Assembly (NCBI RefSeq): GCF_017349075.1
Contig: NZ_JAFMOF010000002.1
Location: forward strand, 1,818,191-1,882,190
From: Streptomyces triculaminicus
GTDB lineage: Bacteria > Actinomycetota > Actinomycetes > Streptomycetales > Streptomycetaceae
Length of the DNA stretch: 64,000 bases
Reading direction: 5' to 3'
Part shown: positions 9,746-18,326 of the stretch, in pieces
Layout: the number at the start of each line of letters is the position of its first letter
How positions within the stretch are numbered: position 1 is the first letter of the stretch
Made by a program: the position numbers and the translations under genes
The notes under the pieces: model-generated
What the model was told of the DNA's origin: nothing
Databases searched by the model: none
What the model saw: only the letters and a program-made list of their open reading frames with translations

Positions 9746-10725
9746 CCGGGCCGTGACGGACAGGCTCGACGATCTGGCGAGCGTGACGGGACGGGGCTTG
9801 TGGGGGGCGTGGTGCCAACGTATCCACGTGTGGGAGGACTCCCTCCGGACGAGTACTGGGGCGAGGGCAGGACGAAAACGAAAGCGAAAGCGACAGTGGG
9901 GCGTTGCCGGCGCGGCCGCCTGGCGCCACGGGCCGTGAACACGACGGCGCCCATGCGAGGGCCAAGCCAGATGTACTGAGGGGGATCAGCGGGCATGGGT
10001 ATCTGTTCACACGGCAGGCCCCTGATGGGCGTTGACCCGTGGGTAATTACGCTGTGCATGCATATGCTCACACGGTGCAGTCGCCTGTGAAAGAGGGTGC
10101 ACTGCCCACCAACGTCTTTCCTGCCGTGCCGGCGGCCCACCGGACCCCGCATCAGCAGACGGCACGTGCCACATGCACGCATGCGAGCTCCGCGGCCTAC
10201 TCCCGTGCGACCCACAGCACTGCTACGCCCCTCTCCAACCGCCGGCCCCACACTCCGAAGCGGCTCATAATGGCCGGTCCGACGGGTGAAACACGACAGT
10301 TTCCGGACGCCTGGATGGCGGCGGGCGCTCTGCGCCGCACGCGGGCGGTCAAGGAGCAGGCCGAGCCCACCGGAGATCCTCACTCCGCCCCAACCCGCCA
10401 CGTGACGCCGCCGAGCCGCGAGTCTTCCCGCCCGGGCGCCGTCACCCGGCCGGCTGCAAAGCCACCGCGCCCACCGCCCGGTAACGCCGGGGCGCCAGCC
10501 GGCGGACCGCCGTTTCCTCACGCAACGCAACCCCCGGATCGGGTGAGCGGACACGGCCGAGTGAATCGCACAAGCCCGCCACCAGCTCCTGCCCCTTGAT
10601 CACAGGCCGATTGACATCAACCCGAACTTACGCGCGATGAAACGCCCCCTGGGGCCCGTGACGCGCCCGATCGGGGGTCGTTTTTCCGATCACTCGTCCG
10701 ATCGGCCCGTCAATGAGGAGGCGCA
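9746..10725. other. ~1 kb without a convincing gene
   Basis: No complete gene was found here. The open frames are arginine/proline-rich and lack family motifs. A coding-looking 53-codon stretch lies at 10442-10603 (listed separately). TCACACGG occurs twice (near 10011 and 10070) flanking a GCATGCATATGC element, which could be regulatory for the divergent glycosyltransferase gene, but this is weak. Confidence 0.4.
10442..10603 (-). pseudogene. Unassigned gene fragment
   Basis: A 53-codon open frame starting at GTG 10603 with natural-looking codon use. The ending includes RRLAPRRYRAVGAVALQP. An in-frame stop lies a few codons upstream of the start. I do not recognise the family. It may be the 3' end of a lost gene or a small real gene. 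Confidence 0.25.
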
Positions 10726-10833
10726 GTGCGTCACCGCCCCACCTGCCGTACGAACCACACGAGGGTGCCCTTGCTGTTCGAACACCGGCTCCTGGTCGCC
10801 TCCACCGGCAACCCGATGAGGAGGCCGGCATGA
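10726..10833 (+). CDS. Small ORF coupled to NUDIX gene
   Basis: A 35-residue open frame from GTG 10726, preceded by GAGGAG 5 nt upstream. Its TGA overlaps the ATG of the NUDIX gene (ATGA), so translation would be coupled. The peptide contains RVPLLFEHRLLVAST and is basic at both ends. It could be a leader or small protein, or only a fortuitous frame. Two CCGATCGG palindromes lie just upstream (near 10667 and 10698). Confidence 0.4.
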   Translation: MRHRPTCRTNHTRVPLLFEHRLLVASTGNPMRRPA

Positions 10834-11300
10834 GCCACCGGAGCCGCTACACGAGCGTGGTCGACGTCATGGTCCTGCTGCACCGCCCCGACGGGCGCGT
10901 ACTTCTGCTGCGCCGGGCCGGAAACGTCTACGCAAGCGGCCTCCTCGCCCCGCCCGGCGGGCACCTGGAGAACGGCGAGACCGTCGTCGACGGGGCCCTG
11001 CGCGAGGTCAGCGAGGAGGTCGGGGTCGACATCGCCCGGCCCGACCTCGAGTTCTGTCATCTCGTCCACCACCGCTCCCCGGAAGGAGACGCCCGGCTGG
11101 GCGTCGTCTTCACCGCGCAACGGTGGTCAGGAGAGCCCCACAACCAGGAGCCGGACAAGTGCTCGGCTCTGATCTGGGCGAACCCGGCACAGCCCCCCTC
11201 GGACTGCGTCCCCTACACCGCCGCCGTCCTGCACCAATTCTGTGCCGGTGCCCTGCTGTCCACCCACGGCTGGACCACGACGACGGGAGGCACGGCGTGA
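10830..11300 (+). CDS. NUDIX hydrolase
   Basis: 156 residues. A complete Nudix box GX5EX7REUXEEXGU is visible as GGHLENGETV…REVSEEVGV (about residues 41-64). It therefore hydrolyses a nucleoside diphosphate linked to another group; the substrate is not clear. Start at ATG 10830 with GAGGAGG 5-8 nt upstream. Full length for a small NUDIX protein. It follows a possible 35-codon ORF with a 4-bp overlap. Cytoplasmic, no signal peptide. Confidence 0.9.
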   Translation: MSHRSRYTSVVDVMVLLHRPDGRVLLLRRAGNVYASGLLAPPGGHLENGETVVDGALREVSEEVGVDIARPDLEFCHLVHHRSPEGDARLGVVFTAQRWSGEPHNQEPDKCSALIWANPAQPPSDCVPYTAAVLHQFCAGALLSTHGWTTTTGGTA

Positions 11301-11358
11301 AGCTCAGAGCACACAAGAAGACTTCCGGGGGAGCGGAAACCTCGCGCGCTCTCGCGGC

Positions 11359-12292
11359 TCAAACAAAGGGCGTGGCGGCGTGGAGCACGAGAGTCAGCCC
11401 GATGGCCGCGTTCGCGGAGGAGAGGGCTGAGGCGGCGGCGCCTGTGGCTGCCATCCAGGCGGCGAAGCCGGCTGGGGTGAAGGCCGGCGGCCAGCCGCGT
11501 GGGCAGGGGCGGGGCCGAGGAGCCGGCGGCGACCCGGCGGGGGACGGGGCCCGGTGTGGCGAAGGCGGCGAATGGGAGGGAGGGGCGGCGGGGGAGATGA
11601 GCGCCGCGCGCCGACGGCGCGTGCCATCAGTCGGCGGTCGCCGATCGCGTGGGCTGCTTACTCTCGTCGGCCCAGCGTTCGGTGGTGTAGGCCACGGCGG
11701 TGGCGAGGGGGCGTAGGAAGGGGTTGGCGCGGGCGGCGAGTTGTACGGCCAGCAGGTGGCGGTGGTGGCGTGCGGTGAGGTGTACGCGTTCGTGGGCGAA
11801 CAGGGCGCGGCGTTCGCGGGAGTTGAGGCCGGCGAGCATGGCGGTGGAGACGACGATCCGGCCCGTTTTGCCGGGGACGGCGTGGGCGTAGGGCATGTCG
11901 TCCGGCAGGACGGCGACCTGGCGGGGCGGGAGTCCGGCGAGGGCTTGGCGGGCCTGTCGCCGTACGCGCCAGTGGCGCACGGCGGTGGCCGTGCATGCGG
12001 CGGTCACGGCGATGAGGGCGACGATGGACGCCTTGCCGGCGATCTCGTCGAAGGGGACCGCTGCGCGGACCTCGGGGTCGGACCAGCCGTCGGGCAGGGG
12101 ATTACCGGGGAGTTGTGCGGTGCCGACGACCATGAGCAGGGCGAGGCACAGGGTGCTGCAGGCGGCCAGGACCACGCTGACGGTGGTCAGGAGGCGGGTG
12201 GCGCTGCGCGGGTGGAGTTGTTGTTCCGCCAGTCGCGCGATGGGCCATGCGGTGAAGGGCAGGACGAGTGGCAGGAAGACGAAGACGCCCAC
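11359..12292 (-). pseudogene. M56-family (BlaR1-like) membrane metallopeptidase, 3' end frameshifted
   Basis: From ATG 12292 it has N-terminal membrane helices, then the zinc motif HERVH (HExxH) in LFAHERVHLTARHHRH and the RWADE segment typical of the family. The frame then stops at 11627, but the expected remainder (GDRRLMARAV, then FAAFATPGPVPRRVA, then GFAAWMAATGAAA…ending TPFV) continues in other phases down to 11359. At least three frame changes are needed between 11650 and 11480. In Actinobacteria such proteins pair with BlaI repressors, which they may cleave. The gene is 4 bp downstream of blaI on the same strand. Either decayed or affected by indel errors. Confidence 0.8.
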
Positions 12293-12296
12293 GGAG

Positions 12297-12704
12297 TCAG
12301 CCTTCTGAGTTCTCGGCCGTCTGGTTGAGCAGGTCGCGCAGGAGTTGTTCGTCGTCCGGGGAGAGGGAGGTGACGAAGCTGGCGAGGACTGCTGCCCTGT
12401 CCTCGTCCGCGTCCAGGACGCGGTGCATGCGGCGGGCGGCGAGGCCGGCGTGGCTGGAGGTGGCCTGCCATTCGAAGGAGCGGCCTGCGCGTTTGCGGGT
12501 GACGGCGTTCTTGGCCAGGAGGCGGGTGAGGATGGTCACGACGGTGGTGTAGGCGAGCGTGGTGTCGTCCAGGCGCTCGTGCACCCACGCGGCGGTGACC
12601 GGTGCGGGGGCGGACTGGAGCACGGACAGCACGTGTGCTTCGAGTTCGCCCTGGCCCCGTCGGCGGGAGCGCGGCTCGTCGAGCGGCCCCTTGCTGTCGG
12701 TCAC
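12297..12704 (-). CDS. BlaI/MecI/CopY-family repressor
   Basis: 135 residues. Winged helix with GELEAHVLSVLQSAPAPVT at the N-terminus and TTVVTILTRLLAKNAVTRKR as recognition helix and wing, followed by the dimerisation region. It normally represses its own operon with the M56 protease. The gene starts 80 bp from an imperfect dyad CTACAGCACTGTCG at 12787-12800 that fits the TACA/TGTA type of BlaI operator. The M56 gene follows immediately, so these two form an operon. Confidence 0.92.
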   Translation of the reverse strand: MTDSKGPLDEPRSRRRGQGELEAHVLSVLQSAPAPVTAAWVHERLDDTTLAYTTVVTILTRLLAKNAVTRKRAGRSFEWQATSSHAGLAARRMHRVLDADEDRAAVLASFVTSLSPDDEQLLRDLLNQTAENSEG

Positions 12705-12783
12705 GCCGTGTCCCTTCGTCTGCTGGGCCCGCTGCCTCGGGCACGGCGCCCCATCCTACTGCGGGGCTCGCCCTACCCGATTG

Positions 12784-12806
12784 TTTCGACAGTGCTGTAG
12801 TTTTAT
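12784..12806 (+). promoter_or_regulatory. Putative BlaI operator, copy 1
   Basis: A 23-bp element containing CGACAGTGCTGTAG. An identical 23-bp copy in inverted orientation occurs at 17722-17744. Here it lies between blaI (divergent) and a terD remnant. The dyad CTACAG/CTGTCG has one mismatch between arms and resembles known BlaI/MecI operators. Regulator assignment is inferred from position. Confidence 0.6.
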
Positions 12807-12861
12807 TGTCCTGTCCGCGGCGCGTCGGCTCATCCGGCCCGGCGCCTGACGATCGGGAGGG

Positions 12862-13017
12862 ATGACGTACGACCTGAGCGAGGACGACGCGACCGAAACC
12901 GCGATGATCTTCGGTGAGCTCTACCGGCACGTAGCCGAATGGAAGTTCCGCGCCGTCGGCCAGGGCTACGCCTCGGGGCTCGCCGGGACCGTCGGCGACT
13001 ACGGCATCAACGTCTGA
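12862..13017 (+). pseudogene. TerD-family C-terminal fragment
   Basis: A 51-codon frame from ATG 12862 with GGGAGG upstream. It matches only the last ~50 residues of TerD: EWKFRAVGQGYASGLAG and DYGINV at the end, compared with EWKFRAIGQGYAAGLAG and DYGVNV in the intact gene at 17.0-17.6 kb. It also follows the same operator-like element as that gene. The layout suggests a duplicated operator-terD unit with an internal deletion. The short peptide might still be made. Confidence 0.75.
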
Positions 13018-13120
13018 GACGACACCGTCACTCCGACCCGACAGGCCGCACCCCGGCACCGAGCCGCACCGGGTACGGCCGGGTCCTGGCCAAAGGCAAT
13101 CCACCTGGGGTGTATGCACC

Positions 13121-13783
13121 GTGACCAGCCCAATGCGTCTGCAACCAGAAGACCTCGACACCTTCGAACAGGTGCTGCACCAGGCGTTGAACACAGCCGA
13201 AGTCCGTACCGCACTCCATGACGCCGGAAGGGACGCCGGGCGGCTGCGCGCCCGCGCGCTCGGGTCGGCCGACGACATCACGGCCGTATGCGACACCGAG
13301 TACCGCGCCTACCGGCAGGCACGAGAAGCGGACCGCCTGGCCAACCCCGGCCCCGGTCATCAGCCGAAACCATCGGCCGGACTGCTCCCGATGCTGGCCG
13401 TCCTGGCACCCATCGTCGCCTTCGTGGCCTCTGTGGTCCTCCTCCTGCTCGGCTACGCGCTGGAACTCACCGGCAACGGCAGCAACGTCGCCGCTCTGTC
13501 CCTCGCCGGCTGGGCCGCGGCGGGCGTTGCCGCGGTGACCGCCTTGCTGGCGGGCGCCGGGCTGTTCATCACGGCGCTACGTCACCACCGGGCCCCTACG
13601 ACCGCTGCGACCGCCGGGCGTGACCTGCACGAGGCGGACGAAGTGGACCGCACCCGCCAGGCATGGCGCAAGTCCCTGCTGGAGCGGGGGCTCCTCCCGT
13701 TCCTCCACCACGCGCTACGCGAAACCGCTCCGGTACACCGCGACAGCCATACCAACTCCACGAATGAAGTGAGGTCGGCATGA
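13121..13783 (+). CDS. Membrane protein of unknown function, upstream of TerD-like gene
   Basis: 220 residues. An N-terminal soluble part (~80 residues, helical, charged) is followed by two hydrophobic segments (LAPIVAFVASVVLLLLGYAL; AAVTALLAGAGLFITAL) and a charged C-terminus. I do not recognise a named family. GTG 13121 is the likely start. Its stop overlaps the ATG of the TerD-domain gene (ATGA), so the two are coupled and may act together in a Ter-type membrane-associated complex (inference). Confidence 0.75.
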   Translation: MTSPMRLQPEDLDTFEQVLHQALNTAEVRTALHDAGRDAGRLRARALGSADDITAVCDTEYRAYRQAREADRLANPGPGHQPKPSAGLLPMLAVLAPIVAFVASVVLLLLGYALELTGNGSNVAALSLAGWAAAGVAAVTALLAGAGLFITALRHHRAPTTAATAGRDLHEADEVDRTRQAWRKSLLERGLLPFLHHALRETAPVHRDSHTNSTNEVRSA

Positions 13784-14361
13784 CCGTAAATCTCGCCAAG
13801 GGCCAGCAGATCAGCCTGAGCAAATCCGACGGCGGGACGCTCGACGTCGTCAGAATGGGCCTGGGCTGGCAGTCCGCACCCCGCAAGGGGTTCCTCGCCA
13901 GGCTCACCGCCCGCGAGATCGACCTGGACGCCTCCGCGCTCCTCTTCGCCGACCGTCAGCTCGTCGACGTCGTCTTCTTCCAGAACCTCACCAGTGGCGA
14001 CGGCTCCGTGCACCACACCGGCGACAACCTCGTCGGCGGCAGCGGGCAGGGCGGGGACGACGAGTCGATCCTCGTCGACCTGCCGCGCGTACCCGCCCAC
14101 GTCGACCAGATCGTCTTCACCGTCAACTCCTTCACCGGACAGACCTTCGCGGAGGTACAGAACGCGTTCTGCCGGCTGGTCGACGAGACGAACGGGCAGG
14201 AGCTGGCCCGCCACACCCTCAGCGGTGGCGGCAACCACACCGCTCAGATCATGGCCAAGGTCCACCGCACCGCACAGGGCTGGCAGATGGCCGCCATCGG
14301 CGTCCCCGCCACCGGCCGTACCTTCCAGGACCTCATGCCCACCATCACCGCGCACCTGTAG
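13780..14361 (+). CDS. TerD/TerZ-family protein
   Basis: 193 residues. TerD fold: VNLAKGQQISLSK at the start, EIDLDASALLF with the calcium-binding aspartates, and HTGDNLVGG…GGDDESI for the second acidic cluster. It diverges from the TerD at 17 kb: it has an insertion near residue 30 (RKGFLARLTAREI) and a different C-terminus without the GQGYAAGLAG signature. TerD-family proteins bind calcium and are linked to stress and tellurite response. Translationally coupled to the upstream membrane protein. Confidence 0.85.
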   Translation: MTVNLAKGQQISLSKSDGGTLDVVRMGLGWQSAPRKGFLARLTAREIDLDASALLFADRQLVDVVFFQNLTSGDGSVHHTGDNLVGGSGQGGDDESILVDLPRVPAHVDQIVFTVNSFTGQTFAEVQNAFCRLVDETNGQELARHTLSGGGNHTAQIMAKVHRTAQGWQMAAIGVPATGRTFQDLMPTITAHL

Positions 14362-14410
14362 TCCTTGCCCGCACCTCCGCCCGCCGACCGGGGGAGGGGC
14401 CGGTCAACGG

Positions 14411-15085
14411 TCAGCGATCCCCGAGCGCCGCGACGGCGAACGCGAGCCTACGGTCCAGCCAGCCGGCCTTGATCTGAAAATCCTGGCCCACGGACTGCAT
14501 CACCTGCTCCTCACCCGCCATCCACAGCAGGGTCCGGTCCCTCACCTGACCGTCGTCGTCCCCGCCGAACAGCGCCGATTCCACCAGCCCACCCAAGAAC
14601 TTGCCCGCCGCGCGCGCCGCGGCGTCCTTGGGCGGAATGGCTGCCCACTTGTTACGCCCCACGATCTCCGGCTGATCCGGCTGCTGAATACGCCAGGTGT
14701 GCCGCAGCAGCCTCCGCGACGGCGGAATCCGCCGGATCACGCCGATGTCCTGACCCTGGCCGTCCCGCACTCCATGGCGACGCTCCTCGCCTTCCGCGCC
14801 GTTTTCCTCGATCACGCACAGAACCTGCTGCGCCTCGCGGTCCTCGAACAGCACGCGCCCGGCACTACGGACGCCGACAACACCCGAACCGAAAAACGCG
14901 CAGGGCGCTTTGATACGGTCCTGGCCCTCGCGCCTGGGCACGCGCACAGCGTTGGGACCCAGCACCGCACGTTTGCGATGCGGGCTTTTCTCCCGCTCCA
15001 CGATGTCTATCGTGAATTTGTGAACATTCCGCCAGTCGACGACCGGGAGGGGAGGCTCGCTGTTCCTGTTTCTTCCCAAGACCAT
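14411..15085 (-). CDS. Conserved hypothetical protein, possibly Tubby/LURP-one-like fold
   Basis: 224 residues without signal peptide or membrane helix. The pattern of short beta strands ending in WLDRRLAFAVAALGDR and the middle segment RVLFEDREAQQVLCVIEE resemble Tubby/LURP-one-like beta-barrel proteins, but the match is by eye only. It is convergent with the TerD-like gene, with a weak GACCGG/CCGGTC hairpin between them near 14389. Function unknown. Confidence 0.6.
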   Translation of the reverse strand: MVLGRNRNSEPPLPVVDWRNVHKFTIDIVEREKSPHRKRAVLGPNAVRVPRREGQDRIKAPCAFFGSGVVGVRSAGRVLFEDREAQQVLCVIEENGAEGEERRHGVRDGQGQDIGVIRRIPPSRRLLRHTWRIQQPDQPEIVGRNKWAAIPPKDAAARAAGKFLGGLVESALFGGDDDGQVRDRTLLWMAGEEQVMQSVGQDFQIKAGWLDRRLAFAVAALGDR

Positions 15086-15397
15086 GCCTCGACCCTACTG
15101 AGCCGGTCCCCTGGATTCGTCAGCAGCCGGCCCAACGCCGCGCGGGAGTCGTTGGCCGGCCTGAGCAACCCCGAGCTCATCCGGCGGTGTTCTGAGCACA
15201 CGCGCTGAACAAGCTCATTCTGAAGCTGAGTTCACTTGCTATCCCGTATGCGTGCCTTACGGCCATCGGCAGAAAAGAGGCGCATTCTGGGCACGCATGG
15301 GTATGGCGGCGGACGCCGTCGGTTCGGAAGGTAGCCTGCACCGGGTCAATGTCGCATTGACCTTCGCTCGTGCAGTCAACTACAGGGAATTTCCGAC

Positions 15398-15844
15398 ATG
15401 TCTATGCCGCCGCCGTATCAGAACCAGCCGCCGCATGGCTACCCGCCGCCTCAGGGCGGACCGCGGCAGCCGCCGCAGAGGAGTGCGATCCGCGGGCTGA
15501 TTTCCGCCGTCATCGTCCTGGCGATTTTCGGTGGCGGTGCCTGGTACGTGTGGAAGTACAACACCGATCCGAACGGCGGAAAAGCCAAGAAGGAGGCCGC
15601 ACGGGTCGCCCAGGTGGAGGAGAACAAGAAGCACGACCCGCAGATTGGCGACTGCGTCAAGGTGCAGGACCCCAAGGGCAAGCCGCTGCCGGTGATCGTG
15701 GACTGCGGCTCTCCCGAGGCCGAGTACAGGACGGGCGAGAGGCTGTACGGCCCGGACAAGGAGTGCAGTTCGAACTTCGACTACGGCATCCAGTACTCGA
15801 GCAGGCGGGGCGCCGACTACACGCTGTGTTTCACAAAGGTCTGA
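15398..15844 (+). CDS. LppU/SCO3897-family membrane protein
   Basis: 148 residues. A proline/glutamine-rich cytoplasmic N-terminus (PPPYQNQPPHGYPPP) leads to one transmembrane helix (ISAVIVLAIFGGGAWYVW, residues ~35-52) and an extracytoplasmic domain with paired cysteines (IGDCVKVQ, VDCGSPEA, KECSS, LCFTKV). This is the LppU/SCO3897 layout. The role of the family is unknown. The 3' end overlaps the convergent CDF gene by 14 bp. The 310 bp upstream hold no clear gene. Confidence 0.85.
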   Translation: MSMPPPYQNQPPHGYPPPQGGPRQPPQRSAIRGLISAVIVLAIFGGGAWYVWKYNTDPNGGKAKKEAARVAQVEENKKHDPQIGDCVKVQDPKGKPLPVIVDCGSPEAEYRTGERLYGPDKECSSNFDYGIQYSSRRGADYTLCFTKV

Positions 15845-16862
15845 CCGACTGATCTCGAGGAGCGTCCGCCGCGCCGGGCTGCGGAGCCGGGTCGGTGTGG
15901 ACCAAAGCGGCGACCAGGCGGGGGACGGCGTGCAGGAGGGCGTGCTCGGCGTCGACGGCGATGCGGTGGGCTTCCCTCAGCGGCAGGCGCGGATCGACGG
16001 TGACGGCCACTTCGGCACGTAGTGCGTGCCCGATCCAGCGCATGCGTAGTTCCCCCACCGCCTGAACTCCGGCGACACCGAGCAGAGCATGTTCCGCGGC
16101 ATCCACCAGAGCGGGATCCACGGCGTCCATCACCCGGCGGAAGACCTCACGGGCGGCATCCCGGAGAACGAGCAGGATCGCCGCGGTGATGGCCAGGCCG
16201 ACCAGCGGGTCGGCGAAGCGCCAGCCGAGCGCGGCGCCACCCGCCCCGAGCAGGACGGCCAGGGACGTGAAACCGTCGGTACGGGCATGCAGACCGTCCG
16301 CGACGAGCGCGGCGGAACCGATCCTCCGGCCGACGCGGATGCGGTAACGGGCCACCCACTCGTTCCCGAGGAACCCGATCACCGAGGCGATCGCGACCGC
16401 GGGCAGGTAAGCGACGTCGCGGGGATGCAGCAGCCGGTCGACGGCCGTGTACGCGGCGAAGGCGGCCGAGGCGGTGATGGTGAGGACGATCGCGATACCC
16501 GCGAGGTCCTCCGCCCGCCCGTATCCGTAGGTGAACCCACGTGTGGCCGCCCGCCGCCCCAGGACGAAGGCGATGCCCAGCGGCAGCGCGGTCATGGCAT
16601 CGGCGGCGTTGTGCACCGCGTCGCCCAGCAGCGCCACCGACCCCGACAGCACCACGACCACAGCCTGCGCAGCAGCCGTCACTCCGAGCACGAAAAGGGA
16701 GATCCACAGCGCGCGCATCCCCCGCACGGACGACTCCAGTGCGCCGTCCAGCTTGTCGGCCGACGCGTGGGAATGCGGGGCGACCAGATGGGCCACCTGG
16801 TGCCGTATGCGAGCCCACCGCCCGTCGGGCCCGTGTGCGTGTGTGCGGTGACGTGCCTCCAT
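15831..16862 (-). CDS. Cation diffusion facilitator transporter
   Basis: 343 residues. Six predicted membrane helices with two HxxxD metal motifs, GDAVHNAADAMTA (helix II) and DGLHARTDGFTSL (helix V), followed by a cytoplasmic ferredoxin-like domain. A His-rich N-terminus (HRTHAHGPDG, APHSHAS) may sense metal. Such proteins export Zn2+ or other divalent ions in exchange for protons. Start ATG 16862. Single gene; convergent with LppU. Confidence 0.9.
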   Translation of the reverse strand: MEARHRTHAHGPDGRWARIRHQVAHLVAPHSHASADKLDGALESSVRGMRALWISLFVLGVTAAAQAVVVVLSGSVALLGDAVHNAADAMTALPLGIAFVLGRRAATRGFTYGYGRAEDLAGIAIVLTITASAAFAAYTAVDRLLHPRDVAYLPAVAIASVIGFLGNEWVARYRIRVGRRIGSAALVADGLHARTDGFTSLAVLLGAGGAALGWRFADPLVGLAITAAILLVLRDAAREVFRRVMDAVDPALVDAAEHALLGVAGVQAVGELRMRWIGHALRAEVAVTVDPRLPLREAHRIAVDAEHALLHAVPRLVAALVHTDPAPQPGAADAPRDQSVRPL

Positions 16863-17050
16863 ACGACCTACCGTGGCACGCGAAGCCCATCGCGGCTACA
16901 ACCGTCGTACCACCGCTGACCAGGTGCGACGCGCTCGCAAGAAGGAACTCTGCAGGCCTGGCGGGCTTGGTCGGATCAGCCGGACCGGACTCCCGCCCGG
17001 TGCGCGGGGCACCGGGCGTTCACGCCCGTCCGGTCAGCGTCCGGGAACGT

Positions 17051-17623
17051 TCACACGTTGACGCCGTAGTCCTTGGCGATACCGGCCAGCCCCGCGGCGT
17101 AGCCCTGGCCGATCGCGCGGAACTTCCACTCGCCCTCACGGCGGTAGAGCTGGCCGAAGACCATCGCGGTCTGGTCGTGCGCGTCCTCGGTGAGCTCGAA
17201 GCGGCACATCTCCACCCCCGTGGCCTGGTGGACCACACGGATGTAGGCGTCGCGGACGCGGCCGAAGGTGATGGCAGGACCGTTCTCGTCGTGGATCGAG
17301 ACCACGAACACGACGGACTCGGCCTGCGCCGGCAGCAGGGTGAAGTCGACGGCGATCTGCTCGTCGTCCCCGTCGCCCTCGCCGGTCTTGTTGTCGCCGG
17401 TGTGGCGCACCGAGTTCTCCGGCGTGGCACGGTTGTTGAAGAACACGAAGTGCTCGTCCGACAGGACCCTGCCGTCACCGCCCAGTACGAGAGCGCTGGC
17501 GTCCAGGTCGACGTCGCCAGGGCCGGTGTTCACCTTCCAGCCGAGCCCGACGACGACACTGGCTATGCCGGGCTCGTTGCGGGTGAGGGAGAAGTTGCCG
17601 CCCTTGGTCAGGTTCACGGCCAT
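17051..17623 (-). CDS. terD: TerD-family stress protein
   Basis: 190 residues, normal TerD length. VNLTKGGNFSLTR at the start, DVDLDASALVLGGDG and HTGDNKTGEGDGDDEQI for the two calcium-binding acidic clusters, and GQGYAAGLAGIAKDYGVNV at the end. ATG 17623 is chosen because the family starts with MAVNL; the open frame reads further but without homology. About 100 bp upstream is the operator-like element at 17722-17744, identical to one next to blaI, so it may belong to the BlaI regulon (inference). Confidence 0.93.
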   Translation of the reverse strand: MAVNLTKGGNFSLTRNEPGIASVVVGLGWKVNTGPGDVDLDASALVLGGDGRVLSDEHFVFFNNRATPENSVRHTGDNKTGEGDGDDEQIAVDFTLLPAQAESVVFVVSIHDENGPAITFGRVRDAYIRVVHQATGVEMCRFELTEDAHDQTAMVFGQLYRREGEWKFRAIGQGYAAGLAGIAKDYGVNV

Positions 17624-17721
17624 CGAGATGTACCCCCTGAGTGGGTAGAGGTTGGGAACGCGCGAACGGTGGCGCCCTGCGCGAGGTGATCCCGTCGGGA
17701 CGAGGTCCCGTCCGGCTGCAC

Positions 17722-17744
17722 ATAAAACTACAGCACTGTCGAAA
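17722..17744 (-). promoter_or_regulatory. Putative BlaI operator, copy 2
   Basis: 23 bp identical, in inverted orientation, to the element at 12784-12806. Here it precedes the intact terD. Core dyad CTACAGCACTGTCG. A 23-bp perfect match 4.9 kb apart is unlikely by chance and suggests shared control or an old duplication. Confidence 0.6.
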
Positions 17745-17860
17745 GTTCTGAGTCGCTGCCTATACCGCCATGTGTGGACCAACCGCGGTAAATGGACGTC
17801 TGTCTGAATCCGAATCAGTTCGCTGACGTGAACCGGGCTGCTGCGGGGCCACCACCGTGT

Positions 17861-18195
17861 TCACGCCGACACGGACAGAGCCGCGAGGTAGCCGGACATC
17901 AGCGGCGCCCCGGCAGGCCTGGTCGCTTCGGCGGCTTCGGCCAGGTCGGCGGGGTCTGTCGCGTACAGGAGCACGACGTGTCCTGTGCGGCCGCGCAGGA
18001 TGTCGAGCAGGCGCAGCGGATAGGCGGCCAAGGGCGCGGTCAGCCCGGCGCAGTCCGGGGCGCGGTCACCGGGCTGGGGCGCGTCGGCCGGCCCGTACGG
18101 GCTGCCGGCGAGGGGGCCGCCCCGGTAGGTGACGAGCAGCTGGGCCTCGCGGAGCATCAGGGTCTTCGGGTCCTCGGAACGGTTCCGCACTCCAT
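17861..18195 (-). pseudogene. C-terminal remnant of FAD-dependent (PheA/TfdB-type) monooxygenase
   Basis: Only the last ~105 codons remain. LLVTYRGGPLAGS, then QPGDRAPDC and the following thioredoxin-like segment are typical of the C-terminal domain of aromatic-ring FAD hydroxylases. No FAD-binding GxGxxG or catalytic domain precedes it; the sequence upstream joins an unrelated stretch. The stop is at 17861-17863. A clear 5' deletion remnant with no expected activity. Confidence 0.65.
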
Positions 18196-18326
18196 GGTCA
18201 CCCGGCGGTGCGCGGGCAGCGAGCCGGGCCTGGGGCCGGCGTGGGTATGAGCACGCAGCCTCGTACCTTGCTCTGCGCATTCGGGCGTATGTCGGCCATT
18301 GCCCACGCGGCGACGCCCCTCGTTGA

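Noticed and set aside
9466..10554. 362-codon minus-strand frame upstream of and overlapping GT4
   Set aside because: No homology; overlaps the glycosyltransferase N-terminus in another phase.
10039..10599. 186-codon plus-strand frame
   Set aside because: Low-complexity Pro/Thr/Arg composition and no motif; the minus-strand 53-codon stretch looks more coding.
13205..18195. Recurrent CCGCACTCCATG sequence (13.2, 14.76, 18.19 kb) as a repeat element
   Set aside because: Two copies lie in normal coding sequence and flanks do not match; probably chance.
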